A stretch of 10,524 bases of DNA from Paracoccaceae bacterium. GTDB taxonomy: Bacteria > Pseudomonadota > Alphaproteobacteria > Rhodobacterales > Rhodobacteraceae. Position 1 is the stretch's first letter; every line of letters starts with the position of its first letter. The stretch spans positions 1 through 10,524 of the forward strand of contig WFQA01000275.1 in assembly GCA_015487255.1 (NCBI GenBank), given 5' to 3'. Under the pieces are notes generated by a model, which ran no database searches, was not told the origin of the DNA, and saw nothing but the letters and a program-made list of their open reading frames with translations. The position numbers and the translations under genes are program-made. This document shows, in pieces, positions 1-5,887 of the stretch.

Positions 1-87
1 GGCAGCAAGCTGAAAAAGGCTGAGAGCCTTGGGGTGGAGGTGCTGAGCGAGGATGAATGGCTTGCGCTGACCGCGCAAAAGGGTTGA
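1..87 (+). CDS. ligA: NAD-dependent DNA ligase LigA, C-terminal end (partial)
   Basis: Only the last 28 codons and a TGA stop are present; the gene enters from the left edge. The reading starts GSKLKKAESLGVEVLSEDEW, which is the typical end of the BRCT domain that closes bacterial LigA (a lysine-rich helix, then a 'GV.v.sE.eWL' strand-helix pair with the conserved Trp). LigA seals nicks with NAD+ during replication and repair. The call rests on this short BRCT tail and on the recG neighbour, an arrangement known from Rhodobacteraceae genomes. Other BRCT proteins cannot be excluded from 28 residues alone. The stop is 9 bases before the recG start, so the two are probably co-transcribed. Confidence 0.8.
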   Translation, partial: GSKLKKAESLGVEVLSEDEWLALTAQKG

Positions 88-96
88 AATAGCCCC

Positions 97-2184
97 ATGT
101 CGAGCCGCCCCGAGATTCTGTTTCCGCTTTTTGGCGAGGTGAAAAAGCTTAAGGGCATTGGCCCGAAAGGCGCCGCGGCGCTCGAGCATGCCGGGGTGAG
201 CCGCCCCAAAGACCTGCTTTTCACCCTGCCGCATTCCGGGGTGGACCGCCGCTTGCGCAACAGCTTGAAAGGATTTGAGTTTCCCGGTGTGGCCACGGTT
301 GAGGTCACCATCAATGCCTATCGTGAATCCGGCGGTCGCGGGCCGTTTCGGGTGTTGGTAAGCGATGCGGAGCTGGATTTCCAACTGGTGTTTTTCCGTC
401 CTAATGTCGGCTGGCTCAAGCAGCAACTGCCCGAGGGGGAGCGGCGGATCGTTTCCGGCAAGGTCGAGCTTTATGACGGTATTGCGCAAATGCAGCACCC
501 CGAGCATATTTTACAGCCCAATGAGGCCGAAAAGCTGCCAAAATTCGAGCCAAGCTACCCGCTGGTAACCGGCCTGACCCAGCGCGCCATGCGCAAGGCG
601 GCGATCGCGGCGTTGCACATCGCCCCCGATCTGGCGGAATGGATCGAGCCAAGCCTGCTGAAAAAGCACAAATGGCCGGGGTGGAAAGCCGCGCTTGAGG
701 CTGCCCATCACCCAAAAAAGGTGGCGGACCTGCTGCCAGACACCCCGGCAAGGATGCGCCTGGCTTATGACGAGCTTTTCGCCCATCAACTCACGCTGGC
801 CTTGGCGCGGGCAAGGCGCAGGCGGGCCAAGGGGGTTGCGACTGTTGCGGAAGGGCGGCTCGGGGCCAGGCTGGTAGCGGCGCTGCCCTTCACCCCGACC
901 GGCGCGCAAAACCGCGCTGTGGCGGAGATCATCGCCGACCTCGCCGCCACAACCCGGATGAACCGGCTGTTGCAGGGTGATGTCGGGGCGGGCAAAACCC
1001 TGGTGGCGATGCTGGCCATGTGCACGGTGGTGGAGGCCGGCGGGCAGGCGGCAATGATGGCCCCGACCGAAATTCTGGCCCGCCAGCATATGGAAAGCCT
1101 GCGCGACATGGCCAACACCGCGGGCCTGCGCATGGAGATCCTGACCGGCCGCGACACGGGCAAAAGGCGCATCGCCAAGCTCAAAGCGCTGGCGGCGGGG
1201 GAAATCGACATCCTGCTTGGCACCCATGCGATCTTTCAGGAGGATGTTGTTTTCAAGGATTTGCGGCTGGCGATTGTTGATGAACAACACCGGTTTGGCG
1301 TGTCCGAGCGCATGCGGCTTTCCGGCAAGGGCGAGATGGTGGATAGCCTTGTGATGACCGCCACGCCGATTCCGCGCTCTCTTGCGCTGTCGCATTACGG
1401 CGAGATGGATATCTCGGTGCTGGATGAAAAGCCACCCGGCCGCAAGCCGATTGAAACCGTGATCATTTCGTCAGCGCGCATCGATCAGGTGGTCGAGCGG
1501 CTGCGCGTGGCGATCAGGGATGGGCAGCAGGTTTTTTGGGTTTGCCCATTGGTGGAAGAATCAGAGGTGATGATGCTGACCGCCGCCGAGGAGCGTTACC
1601 GCGCTTTGCGCCTCGCCTTGGGGGAAGATGCGGTGGGGCTGGTGCATGGCCAGCTCAAATCCGAGGAGAAGGACGCCGCGATGGCGGATTTTGTTGCCGG
1701 AAAAACCAAGGTGCTGGTGGCCACGACCGTGGTTGAAGTGGGGGTGGATGTGCCCAATGCCAGTATCATGGTGATTGAGGGCGCGCAAAATTTCGGCCTG
1801 GCGCAACTGCACCAGTTGCGCGGGCGGGTCGGGCGGGGCGGGCGCTCCTCAAGCTGTGTGCTGATCTATGACCCGCCGCTGAGCCAAAATGGCATGGCCC
1901 GCCTCAAGATCATGCGCGAGACCGAAGACGGGTTCAGAATCGCCGACGAGGATCTGCGCCTGCGCGGCGCGGGTGATCTGCTCGGGGTGCAGCAATCGGG
2001 CCTGCCCAAATTCCATATCGCCGATCTGGAGGTGCAAAGCGAGCTGATGCGCACCGCCCAGGATGACGCCCGCCTGCTGCTGGAGCGCGACCCCGAGTTG
2101 GATGGTGCGCGCGGGCAGGCAGCGCGGGTGCTGCTTTATCTGATGGATCGGGATAAGGCGTTTTTGTTGCTGAAAGTAGGGTGA
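97..2184 (+). CDS. recG: ATP-dependent DNA helicase RecG
   Basis: RecG is a superfamily 2 double-strand DNA translocase that remodels stalled replication forks and Holliday junctions. The 695 residues match the usual family length (E. coli about 693). The N-terminal wedge/OB-fold region covers roughly residues 1-260. Helicase motifs follow in order: Walker A GDVGAGKT at 294-301, the DEQH box at 395-398 followed by RFG, TATPIP (motif III) at 421-426, and QLRGRVGRGG (motif VI) at 573-582. The C-terminal RecG segment runs to residue 695. All catalytic motifs are intact. No clear Shine-Dalgarno stands before the ATG; the start lies 9 bases after ligA, so translation is probably coupled. No LexA-type box is seen upstream within the window. 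I see no terminator right after the stop. Confidence 0.98.
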   Translation: MSSRPEILFPLFGEVKKLKGIGPKGAAALEHAGVSRPKDLLFTLPHSGVDRRLRNSLKGFEFPGVATVEVTINAYRESGGRGPFRVLVSDAELDFQLVFFRPNVGWLKQQLPEGERRIVSGKVELYDGIAQMQHPEHILQPNEAEKLPKFEPSYPLVTGLTQRAMRKAAIAALHIAPDLAEWIEPSLLKKHKWPGWKAALEAAHHPKKVADLLPDTPARMRLAYDELFAHQLTLALARARRRRAKGVATVAEGRLGARLVAALPFTPTGAQNRAVAEIIADLAATTRMNRLLQGDVGAGKTLVAMLAMCTVVEAGGQAAMMAPTEILARQHMESLRDMANTAGLRMEILTGRDTGKRRIAKLKALAAGEIDILLGTHAIFQEDVVFKDLRLAIVDEQHRFGVSERMRLSGKGEMVDSLVMTATPIPRSLALSHYGEMDISVLDEKPPGRKPIETVIISSARIDQVVERLRVAIRDGQQVFWVCPLVEESEVMMLTAAEERYRALRLALGEDAVGLVHGQLKSEEKDAAMADFVAGKTKVLVATTVVEVGVDVPNASIMVIEGAQNFGLAQLHQLRGRVGRGGRSSSCVLIYDPPLSQNGMARLKIMRETEDGFRIADEDLRLRGAGDLLGVQQSGLPKFHIADLEVQSELMRTAQDDARLLLERDPELDGARGQAARVLLYLMDRDKAFLLLKVG

Positions 2185-2212
2185 TTCCTAAAGCGTTTTG
2201 CGTTTGGCTTGG

Positions 2213-2271
2213 ATCGATTTTTCCATTGAACGCGATTGTTTCACAATAGCTGACACAAAGGAAAAATCGAT
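2213..2271. repeat. 12-bp perfect inverted repeat in the gap after recG
   Basis: ATCGATTTTTCC at 2213-2224 is matched by its reverse complement GGAAAAATCGAT at 2260-2271, with a 35-base centre. The centre holds a second, nested hairpin: ATTGT (2235-2239) and ACAAT (2243-2247) around TTC. There is no T-run after the right arm, so it is not a typical intrinsic terminator. The preceding bases (2190-2206, CTAAAGCGTTTTGCG-like) resemble from memory short intergenic repeats common in alphaproteobacteria, but this is an impression only. It could be a dispersed intergenic repeat, an RNA hairpin at the recG mRNA end, or a binding site. Confidence 0.55.
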
Positions 2272-2306
2272 AAGCCGGTCCTGATAAAACCCAAAATGCT
2301 ATATAT

Positions 2307-2321
2307 GTTCCACAAATGTTC
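2307..2321 (+). promoter_or_regulatory. LexA (SOS) operator, GTTC-N7-GTTC
   Basis: The sequence is GTTC, CACAAAT, GTTC: an exact match to the alphaproteobacterial LexA box GTTC-N7-GTTC known from Rhodobacter recA and Caulobacter. It abuts the TTGACA -35 hexamer at 2322-2327, the right place to block RNA polymerase. A third half site in inverse orientation, GAAC at 2344-2347, overlaps the predicted -10. Eight fixed bases would appear by chance about once in 65 kb per strand, so position matters: it sits 66 bases upstream of a small gene. No LexA binding data are available, so this is a pattern-based call. Confidence 0.65.
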
Positions 2322-2350
2322 TTGACAATTCGGGGCAAATAGAGAACATT
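2322..2350 (+). promoter_or_regulatory. Predicted sigma-70 promoter of the 36-codon gene
   Basis: A perfect -35 hexamer TTGACA (2322-2327) is followed after 17 bases by AACATT (2345-2350), a 3-of-6 match to TATAAT. This is acceptable for alphaproteobacteria, where the -10 element is often loose. Transcription would begin near 2357, giving a leader of about 30 bases. A small hairpin TTAAG-GAAA-CTTAA (2349-2362) lies at the predicted start. The -35 touches the LexA-type box, so the promoter would be silent until LexA is cleaved. Confidence 0.5.
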
Positions 2351-2387
2351 AAGGAAACTTAACGGATATTAACCCACGGAGAACACC

Positions 2388-2498
2388 ATGGCAGCGCTGA
2401 TACGGAAATTCGAGAATTCACCGGCAAAAGAGCTGATTGAAGATGCACTGACCCTTGGCGCGATATTTGCCATGGTGATGGTGGTTTTGTCCTTTTAA
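2388..2498 (+). CDS. 36-residue single-pass membrane protein, probably SOS-controlled
   Basis: ATG at 2388 has a good ribosome binding site, GGAG at 2378-2381, six bases away; the TAA stop ends at 2498. Residues 1-19 are polar and charged (R6, K7, E9, K14, E15, E18, D19). Residues 20-36 form one continuous hydrophobic stretch (ALTLGAIFAMVMVVLSF) ending at the stop, long enough for one inner-membrane helix with the N-terminus inside. I do not recognise the family. The gene stands alone between a LexA-box promoter and a T-run terminator. That design matches SOS-induced small membrane proteins, such as Caulobacter SidA (29 residues, division inhibitor acting on FtsW/FtsN) and E. coli TisB (29 residues, depolarising toxin). 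Similarity here is in size, topology and control, not in sequence that I can align, so a role in division arrest or toxicity is inference only. Confidence 0.7.
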   Translation: MAALIRKFENSPAKELIEDALTLGAIFAMVMVVLSF

Positions 2499-2557
2499 GC
2501 GCAGCCCCAAGTCTGCTCGTCCGGCCCGATCTGCCTTCGGCCCGGATGCACCACCTC

Positions 2558-2587
2558 GGCGCGGCCTCAGGGCTGCGCCATTTTTTT
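2558..2587 (+). terminator. Intrinsic terminator of the small SOS-type gene
   Basis: GGCGCGGC (2558-2565), a six-base loop CTCAGG, and GCTGCGCC (2572-2579) form an 8-bp stem with one G-T wobble. They are followed by A and seven Ts (2581-2587). The form is a textbook Rho-independent terminator on the plus strand. It lies 60 bases after the stop of the 36-codon gene and overlaps the last codons of the convergent scaffold gene, whose lysine codons (KKM near the C-terminus) supply the T-run on the opposite strand. Confidence 0.75.
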
Positions 2588-3019
2588 GGCCTGTGCAATG
2601 GCCTCCAGCGTGGCTTCCAGCGCCAGCATGATAGAGGCATGGCGGTTTTTATAACCCCGCGCCGGGCGCAATATTTCATATCTTTCAAAAGGTGCCGAGG
2701 GGGTTGCGCCATCACCCTTGAGCAGGGCCAAAAGCTGGTCGCGCGCGGTTATGATCTGCGCCTCGCTGGCCCCAATCGCCGCTGCTCCCAATATGGAAGC
2801 CGAAGCCTGCCCCAGCGCGCAGGCCTTCACATCCTGCCCGAATCGGGTGATCCTCTCACCGTCAAAATCAAGGCTGACAGCCACGTTGGAGCCACAAAGC
2901 GGCGCGCGTTTACGCACCTGCGCCATTGGCTTTTCTATCAGCTCGGCATGGGGAATATCCGCCGCCAGCGCCAGAATCTGGTTGGAGTATAGGGCGATAA
3001 GATCACTATCATCTGGCAT
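2567..3019 (-). CDS. NifU/IscU-like iron-sulfur cluster assembly scaffold protein
   Basis: The 150-residue product matches the U-type scaffold fold that builds Fe-S clusters with cysteine desulfurase. C42 sits in 'APLCGSN', corresponding to the first ligand (usually CGD). C67 sits in 'VKACALGQAS', corresponding to the second (usually A-C-x-x-S-x-A-S). The third cysteine, normally in 'R..C..L...A', is not present: the matching segment near residues 119-136 reads PARGYKNRHASIMLALEA, with H127 close to the expected place. The Asp after the first Cys-Gly is Ser44. It may therefore bind clusters differently from classical IscU or SufU, or act as a partner. The start at 3019 (MPDDSDL) was preferred over 33 extra upstream codons, because those run over hisI and a GGGGG sequence lies 7 bases before this ATG. 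It is head to head with hisI and convergent with the small membrane-protein gene. Confidence 0.85.
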   Translation of the reverse strand: MPDDSDLIALYSNQILALAADIPHAELIEKPMAQVRKRAPLCGSNVAVSLDFDGERITRFGQDVKACALGQASASILGAAAIGASEAQIITARDQLLALLKGDGATPSAPFERYEILRPARGYKNRHASIMLALEATLEAIAQAKKMAQP

Positions 3020-3071
3020 TTTGTGCCCCCGCTGGCTATGGCTATCCGATAGATAGGGGCTGCGTGCGGGA

Positions 3072-3443
3072 ATGAAAAGCAAAATGGAAAAATTTGATAT
3101 CACAACTGTGAAATTCAACGATCAGGGGTTAATCCCGGTCATTGCCCAGGATGCCAAAACCCTTGAGCTACTGATGCTGGCATGGATGAATGCGGCGAGC
3201 CTGAGCGAAACCCTTAAAACCGGCCGCATGACCTACTGGTCCCGCTCGCGCCAAGCCTATTGGCGCAAGGGCGAAAGCTCCGGCCATGTGCAAACCCTGA
3301 AAGACATGCGGATAGATTGCGACCGAGACTGCCTGCTGGCCATGGTCGAGCAGGTCGGCCCCGCCTGCCACACCAACCGCAAAAGCTGTTTTTATACCGC
3401 GATCAGGCAAGGCGAAGAGGTCGAGCTTTCAAAGCCCGAATAA
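3072..3443 (+). CDS. hisI: Phosphoribosyl-AMP cyclohydrolase HisI
   Basis: HisI opens the adenine ring of phosphoribosyl-AMP, the third step of histidine synthesis, in the cytoplasm. The protein is 123 residues and stand-alone, as usual in alphaproteobacteria, with no fused HisE domain. The conserved blocks are visible: LMLAWMN (34-40), TGRMTYWSRSRQAYWRKGE (50-68), SSGHVQ (69-74), and the metal sites. IDCDRDC (81-87) holds D82, D84 and D86 for Mg2+ and a zinc cysteine; C99 and C106 in 'ACHTNRKSC' complete the zinc site. A second ATG at 3084 (MEKFDITT) would give a 119-residue form closer to the N-terminus I expect for relatives. Neither start has a clear ribosome binding site, so the exact start is uncertain. 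It is divergent from the scaffold gene across about 52 bases. Confidence 0.97.
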   Translation: MKSKMEKFDITTVKFNDQGLIPVIAQDAKTLELLMLAWMNAASLSETLKTGRMTYWSRSRQAYWRKGESSGHVQTLKDMRIDCDRDCLLAMVEQVGPACHTNRKSCFYTAIRQGEEVELSKPE

Positions 3444-3572
3444 GGCACCGCCTTTTCATAAATTCTCTAAGTCGCAAGCGCCAAACTATCAGCGCGGCGC
3501 GGGCAAGCCGCTTCCACAAGCGCACCACCAGCCGCGCCGCCCCCGAGCGTAGCGAGGCCACAGCGCCGCAGC

Positions 3573-3595
3573 GCATTTTGCCTCTGGCAAAATGC
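3573..3595. repeat. Perfect 10-bp hairpin between convergent hisI and gluQ
   Basis: GCATTTTGCC (3573-3582), loop TCT, GGCAAAATGC (3586-3595): a perfect 10-bp stem with a three-base loop. It ends 7 bases beyond the gluQ stop on the minus strand and 130 bases after the hisI stop. Neither side has a T-run, so it is at best a weak intrinsic terminator. It may instead protect mRNA 3' ends of the two converging transcripts or pause polymerase. The rest of 3444-3602 is GC-rich with no other gene visible. Confidence 0.6.
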
Positions 3596-3602
3596 ACTTT
3601 GG

Positions 3603-4475
3603 CTACAGCCTGACCATCCGTCGAATATCCGCTGGCCCAGCCCCTTCAGCCCTGAACCTAGCAATCGCCCGCGCATCATCCCGCTTGGCCAGCCGCTTGC
3701 CGCTCTCATCCCTTATCAGCGCATGATGATGATAGACCGGCGTTGGCAACCCCAGCAGTTTTTGCAGGATCACATGAATCTTGGTCGTCTCAAACAGGTC
3801 CTGCCCCCGGGTCACATGGGTAATGCCTTGAAAAGCATCATCGAGCACCACCGACAAGTGATAAGACGTGCCCATCCCCCGCCGCGCCAGCACAATGTCA
3901 CCGATATTCTTCACCGCTTCTTCCGCAGTAAATTCAATCAGCCCGCTCTCACCCTTCGGCCCGCCGCCGGTTTCCGTAAAATAAAAAACCTCATCACCCA
4001 CCCGGCTATCGCCATAAAACCCGGCCATGGCCATATTCAGCCGCAGCGGCTTAAACGGCGCCGGATATTCCCGACAGGCATTGATTTTATCCCGACAGGT
4101 GCCGGGGTAGATCACCCCGTCCGGCCCCACCCCCTCCTGCGGTGCGCAGATAGCCTCAGCGATATCTTTTCGGGTGCAATTGCAAGGGTATAGCAGCCCC
4201 TCCCGCCACAAATCGTCAATGGCGCGGCGATAGATGGGCAGGCGGGTGGATTGACGCATCACCGGCTTTGGCCAGTAAATCCCGAGCCACTCCAAATCAT
4301 CAAAAATCTGCTGCTCCCATTCAGGGCGGCAGCGGCTTTGATCGATATCCTCGATGCGCAGCAAAAACGCACCCCCGTTAGCCAGCGCCCGGTCCCATGC
4401 GGTGAGCGCACTATAGGCGTGGCCCAGATGCAACGGGCCGGTAGGGGAGGGGGCGAAGCGCTCTATATGAGCCAT
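3603..4475 (-). CDS. gluQ: Glutamyl-Q tRNA(Asp) synthetase GluQRS
   Basis: GluQRS activates glutamate and attaches it to queuosine at position 34 of tRNA(Asp), not to a tRNA 3' end. The 290-residue protein is a truncated glutamyl-tRNA synthetase: it has the catalytic core but no anticodon-binding C-terminal half. The signature HLGH is at 16-19 within 'FAPSPTGPLHLGHA'. Zinc-site residues are C98 and C100 ('PCNCT') and Y123 and C127 ('YPGTC'), as in E. coli YadB. The KMSKS equivalent is KRLAKR at 260-265. The start at 4475 lies inside trmFO, overlapping it by 13 bases, which suggests translational coupling in one operon. Full GltX is excluded by length. Confidence 0.95.
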   Translation of the reverse strand: MAHIERFAPSPTGPLHLGHAYSALTAWDRALANGGAFLLRIEDIDQSRCRPEWEQQIFDDLEWLGIYWPKPVMRQSTRLPIYRRAIDDLWREGLLYPCNCTRKDIAEAICAPQEGVGPDGVIYPGTCRDKINACREYPAPFKPLRLNMAMAGFYGDSRVGDEVFYFTETGGGPKGESGLIEFTAEEAVKNIGDIVLARRGMGTSYHLSVVLDDAFQGITHVTRGQDLFETTKIHVILQKLLGLPTPVYHHHALIRDESGKRLAKRDDARAIARFRAEGAGPADIRRMVRL

Positions 4476-5797
4476 GCCGAAAAATCCGCCTTGGCGCGGT
4501 CGGTATAGGCTTTGTAGCGGGTCTTGCGATTGCGCCGGCCCTTTTTGGCCTCCACCTCGGGAAACAGCCCGAAATTCACGTTCATCGGCTGAAAGGTTTT
4601 TGCCTCCGCCCCGCCGGTAATATGGGTGATCAGCGCGCCCATGGCGGTGGTATCGGGTGGCGGCAACAGCAGCTCACCGCGCGCCTGCGCCACGGCCATC
4701 CGCCCCGCCAGCAGCCCCATGGCGGTGCTTTCCACATAGCCTTCCACCCCGGTAATTTGCCCGGCCATACGGATATTGGGTTGGGCTTTGAGCTGCATCT
4801 GTGCATTCAGCAGGCGCGGAGAATTGATGAAGGTATTGCGGTGAATCCCCCCCAGCCGGGCAAACTCCGCCTCTTCCAGCCCCGGAATCATGCGCAGTAC
4901 TTCTTTTTGCGCGCCGTATTTCATCTTGGTCTGAAAGCCAACCATGTTAAACAGCGTGCCAAGCGCGTTATCCCGGCGTAACTGCACCACCGCGTGGGGC
5001 TTTATATCCGGCACATGCGGGTTGGTCAGCCCCACCGGTTTCATCGGCCCCCAGCGCAGGGTTTCGCGGCCCCGCGCCGCCATCACCTCTATTGGCAGGC
5101 AGCCGTCAAAATAGGGCGTGTCACGCTCCCAATCCTTGAATTCGGTTTTTTCCGAGGCAATCAGCGCATCGATAAAGCCGTTATACTGCGCCTCGTCCAT
5201 CGGGCAGTTGAGATAGGCGGTGCGGTCGGCCTCGGTCTCGCCCTTGTCATAGCGCGACTGGAACCACGCTTTGTCCATGTCCACGCTCTCGGCATATACA
5301 ATCGGCGCGATGGCATCAAAAAACGCCAGCCCGTCCTCGCCGCCCGCCGCAAGAATCGATTTGGCAAGGGCGGTGGAGGTGAGGGGACCAGTGGCAATAA
5401 TCGTGTTATCCCAATCGGGCAGGGCGGTTATTTCGCCTGTTTCAAAGCCGATATTCGGATGCGCGCGCAGCCGTTCGGTAACAGCACCGGAAAACGCATG
5501 CCGATCCACTGCCAAGGCACTGCCTGCGGGCAGGGCGTGGGCATCGGCCATTTCCATGATCAGCCCGCCCGCCTGGCGCATTTCCCAGTGGAGCAGGCCC
5601 ACGGCATTCCCCTCATGGTCATCCGAGCGGAAGGAATTGGAGCAGACCAGCTCGGCAAAATCGCCGGTCTGGTGGGCGAAAGTGCCGACAGCGGGCCGCA
5701 TTTCGTGCAGCACCACGGGCAGCCCCGCCTGCGCGACCTGCCAGGCGGCCTCGGAGCCGGCCATGCCGCCGCCGATTATATGTATAGGATCAGCCAT
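4463..5797 (-). CDS. trmFO: Methylenetetrahydrofolate-tRNA (uracil-5-)-methyltransferase TrmFO
   Basis: TrmFO makes 5-methyluridine at position 54 of tRNA from 5,10-methylenetetrahydrofolate and reduced FAD, replacing the SAM-dependent TrmA of E. coli. The 444 residues are the usual length. The N-terminal FAD-binding motif IIGGGMAGSEA is at 7-17. Two cysteines known as catalytic in the family are present: C52 in 'LVCSNSFRSD' and C233 in 'DGCLPIE'. The conserved end region includes MNVNFGLFP and KGRRNRKTRYKAY, the latter a basic stretch suited to tRNA binding. The start MADPIHIIGGG is typical. There is no visible Shine-Dalgarno sequence, and a possible -10 element lies only 17 bases upstream, so the message may have an extremely short leader. 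gluQ follows with a 13-base overlap. Confidence 0.97.
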   Translation of the reverse strand: MADPIHIIGGGMAGSEAAWQVAQAGLPVVLHEMRPAVGTFAHQTGDFAELVCSNSFRSDDHEGNAVGLLHWEMRQAGGLIMEMADAHALPAGSALAVDRHAFSGAVTERLRAHPNIGFETGEITALPDWDNTIIATGPLTSTALAKSILAAGGEDGLAFFDAIAPIVYAESVDMDKAWFQSRYDKGETEADRTAYLNCPMDEAQYNGFIDALIASEKTEFKDWERDTPYFDGCLPIEVMAARGRETLRWGPMKPVGLTNPHVPDIKPHAVVQLRRDNALGTLFNMVGFQTKMKYGAQKEVLRMIPGLEEAEFARLGGIHRNTFINSPRLLNAQMQLKAQPNIRMAGQITGVEGYVESTAMGLLAGRMAVAQARGELLLPPPDTTAMGALITHITGGAEAKTFQPMNVNFGLFPEVEAKKGRRNRKTRYKAYTDRAKADFSAWLI

Positions 5798-5813
5798 GGA
5801 ACCGGATTACGGG

Positions 5814-5819
5814 ATCATA
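5814..5819 (-). promoter_or_regulatory. Possible -10 element of trmFO (near-leaderless)
   Basis: On the minus strand TATGAT (5 of 6 to TATAAT) lies 16 bases before the trmFO ATG and is framed by a short dyad CGGG...CCCG (5810-5823). No convincing -35 is found 16-18 bases further upstream, where the terminator stem of the next gene lies. If used, the leader would be only about 10 bases, which fits the missing ribosome binding site. Weak evidence. Confidence 0.25.
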
Positions 5820-5828
5820 CCCGAAATG

Positions 5829-5864
5829 AAAAGGGGCGGTTTTGATATTCACCAAAACCGCCCC
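5829..5864 (-). terminator. Intrinsic terminator of the beta-barrel protein gene
   Basis: GGGGCGGTTTTG (5833-5844) and CAAAACCGCCCC (5853-5864) form a perfect 12-bp stem with an 8-base loop. Read on the minus strand, the stem is followed by TTTT (5832-5829). It starts 24 bases beyond the stop of the gene at 5888-6628 and lies just before trmFO, so it should insulate trmFO from that gene. Confidence 0.8.
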
Positions 5865-5887
5865 GAAAGCTTACTTATGTTTTGCTC

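Noticed and set aside
511..1395. Long open frame on the minus strand inside recG (294 codons)
   Set aside because: It is opposite to an intact, fully motif-bearing recG; its product is low-complexity and His/Arg/Gly-rich as expected for a GC-rich shadow frame.
2213..2271. Reading the inverted repeat after recG as the recG terminator
   Set aside because: The 35-base centre and missing T-run after the right arm do not fit an intrinsic terminator.
2359..2715. Minus-strand frame of 118 codons overlapping the small SOS-type gene
   Set aside because: It covers the 3' end of the scaffold gene in another frame and has no start signal or recognisable sequence.
3020..3118. 33-codon N-terminal extension of the scaffold protein
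   Set aside because: It would overlap the hisI start and the shared control region; the shorter start fits the family length and follows a G-rich binding site.
4994..5845. Long plus-strand frame (283 codons) opposite trmFO
   Set aside because: Antisense shadow of a well-recognised gene, no ribosome binding site, no recognisable domain.
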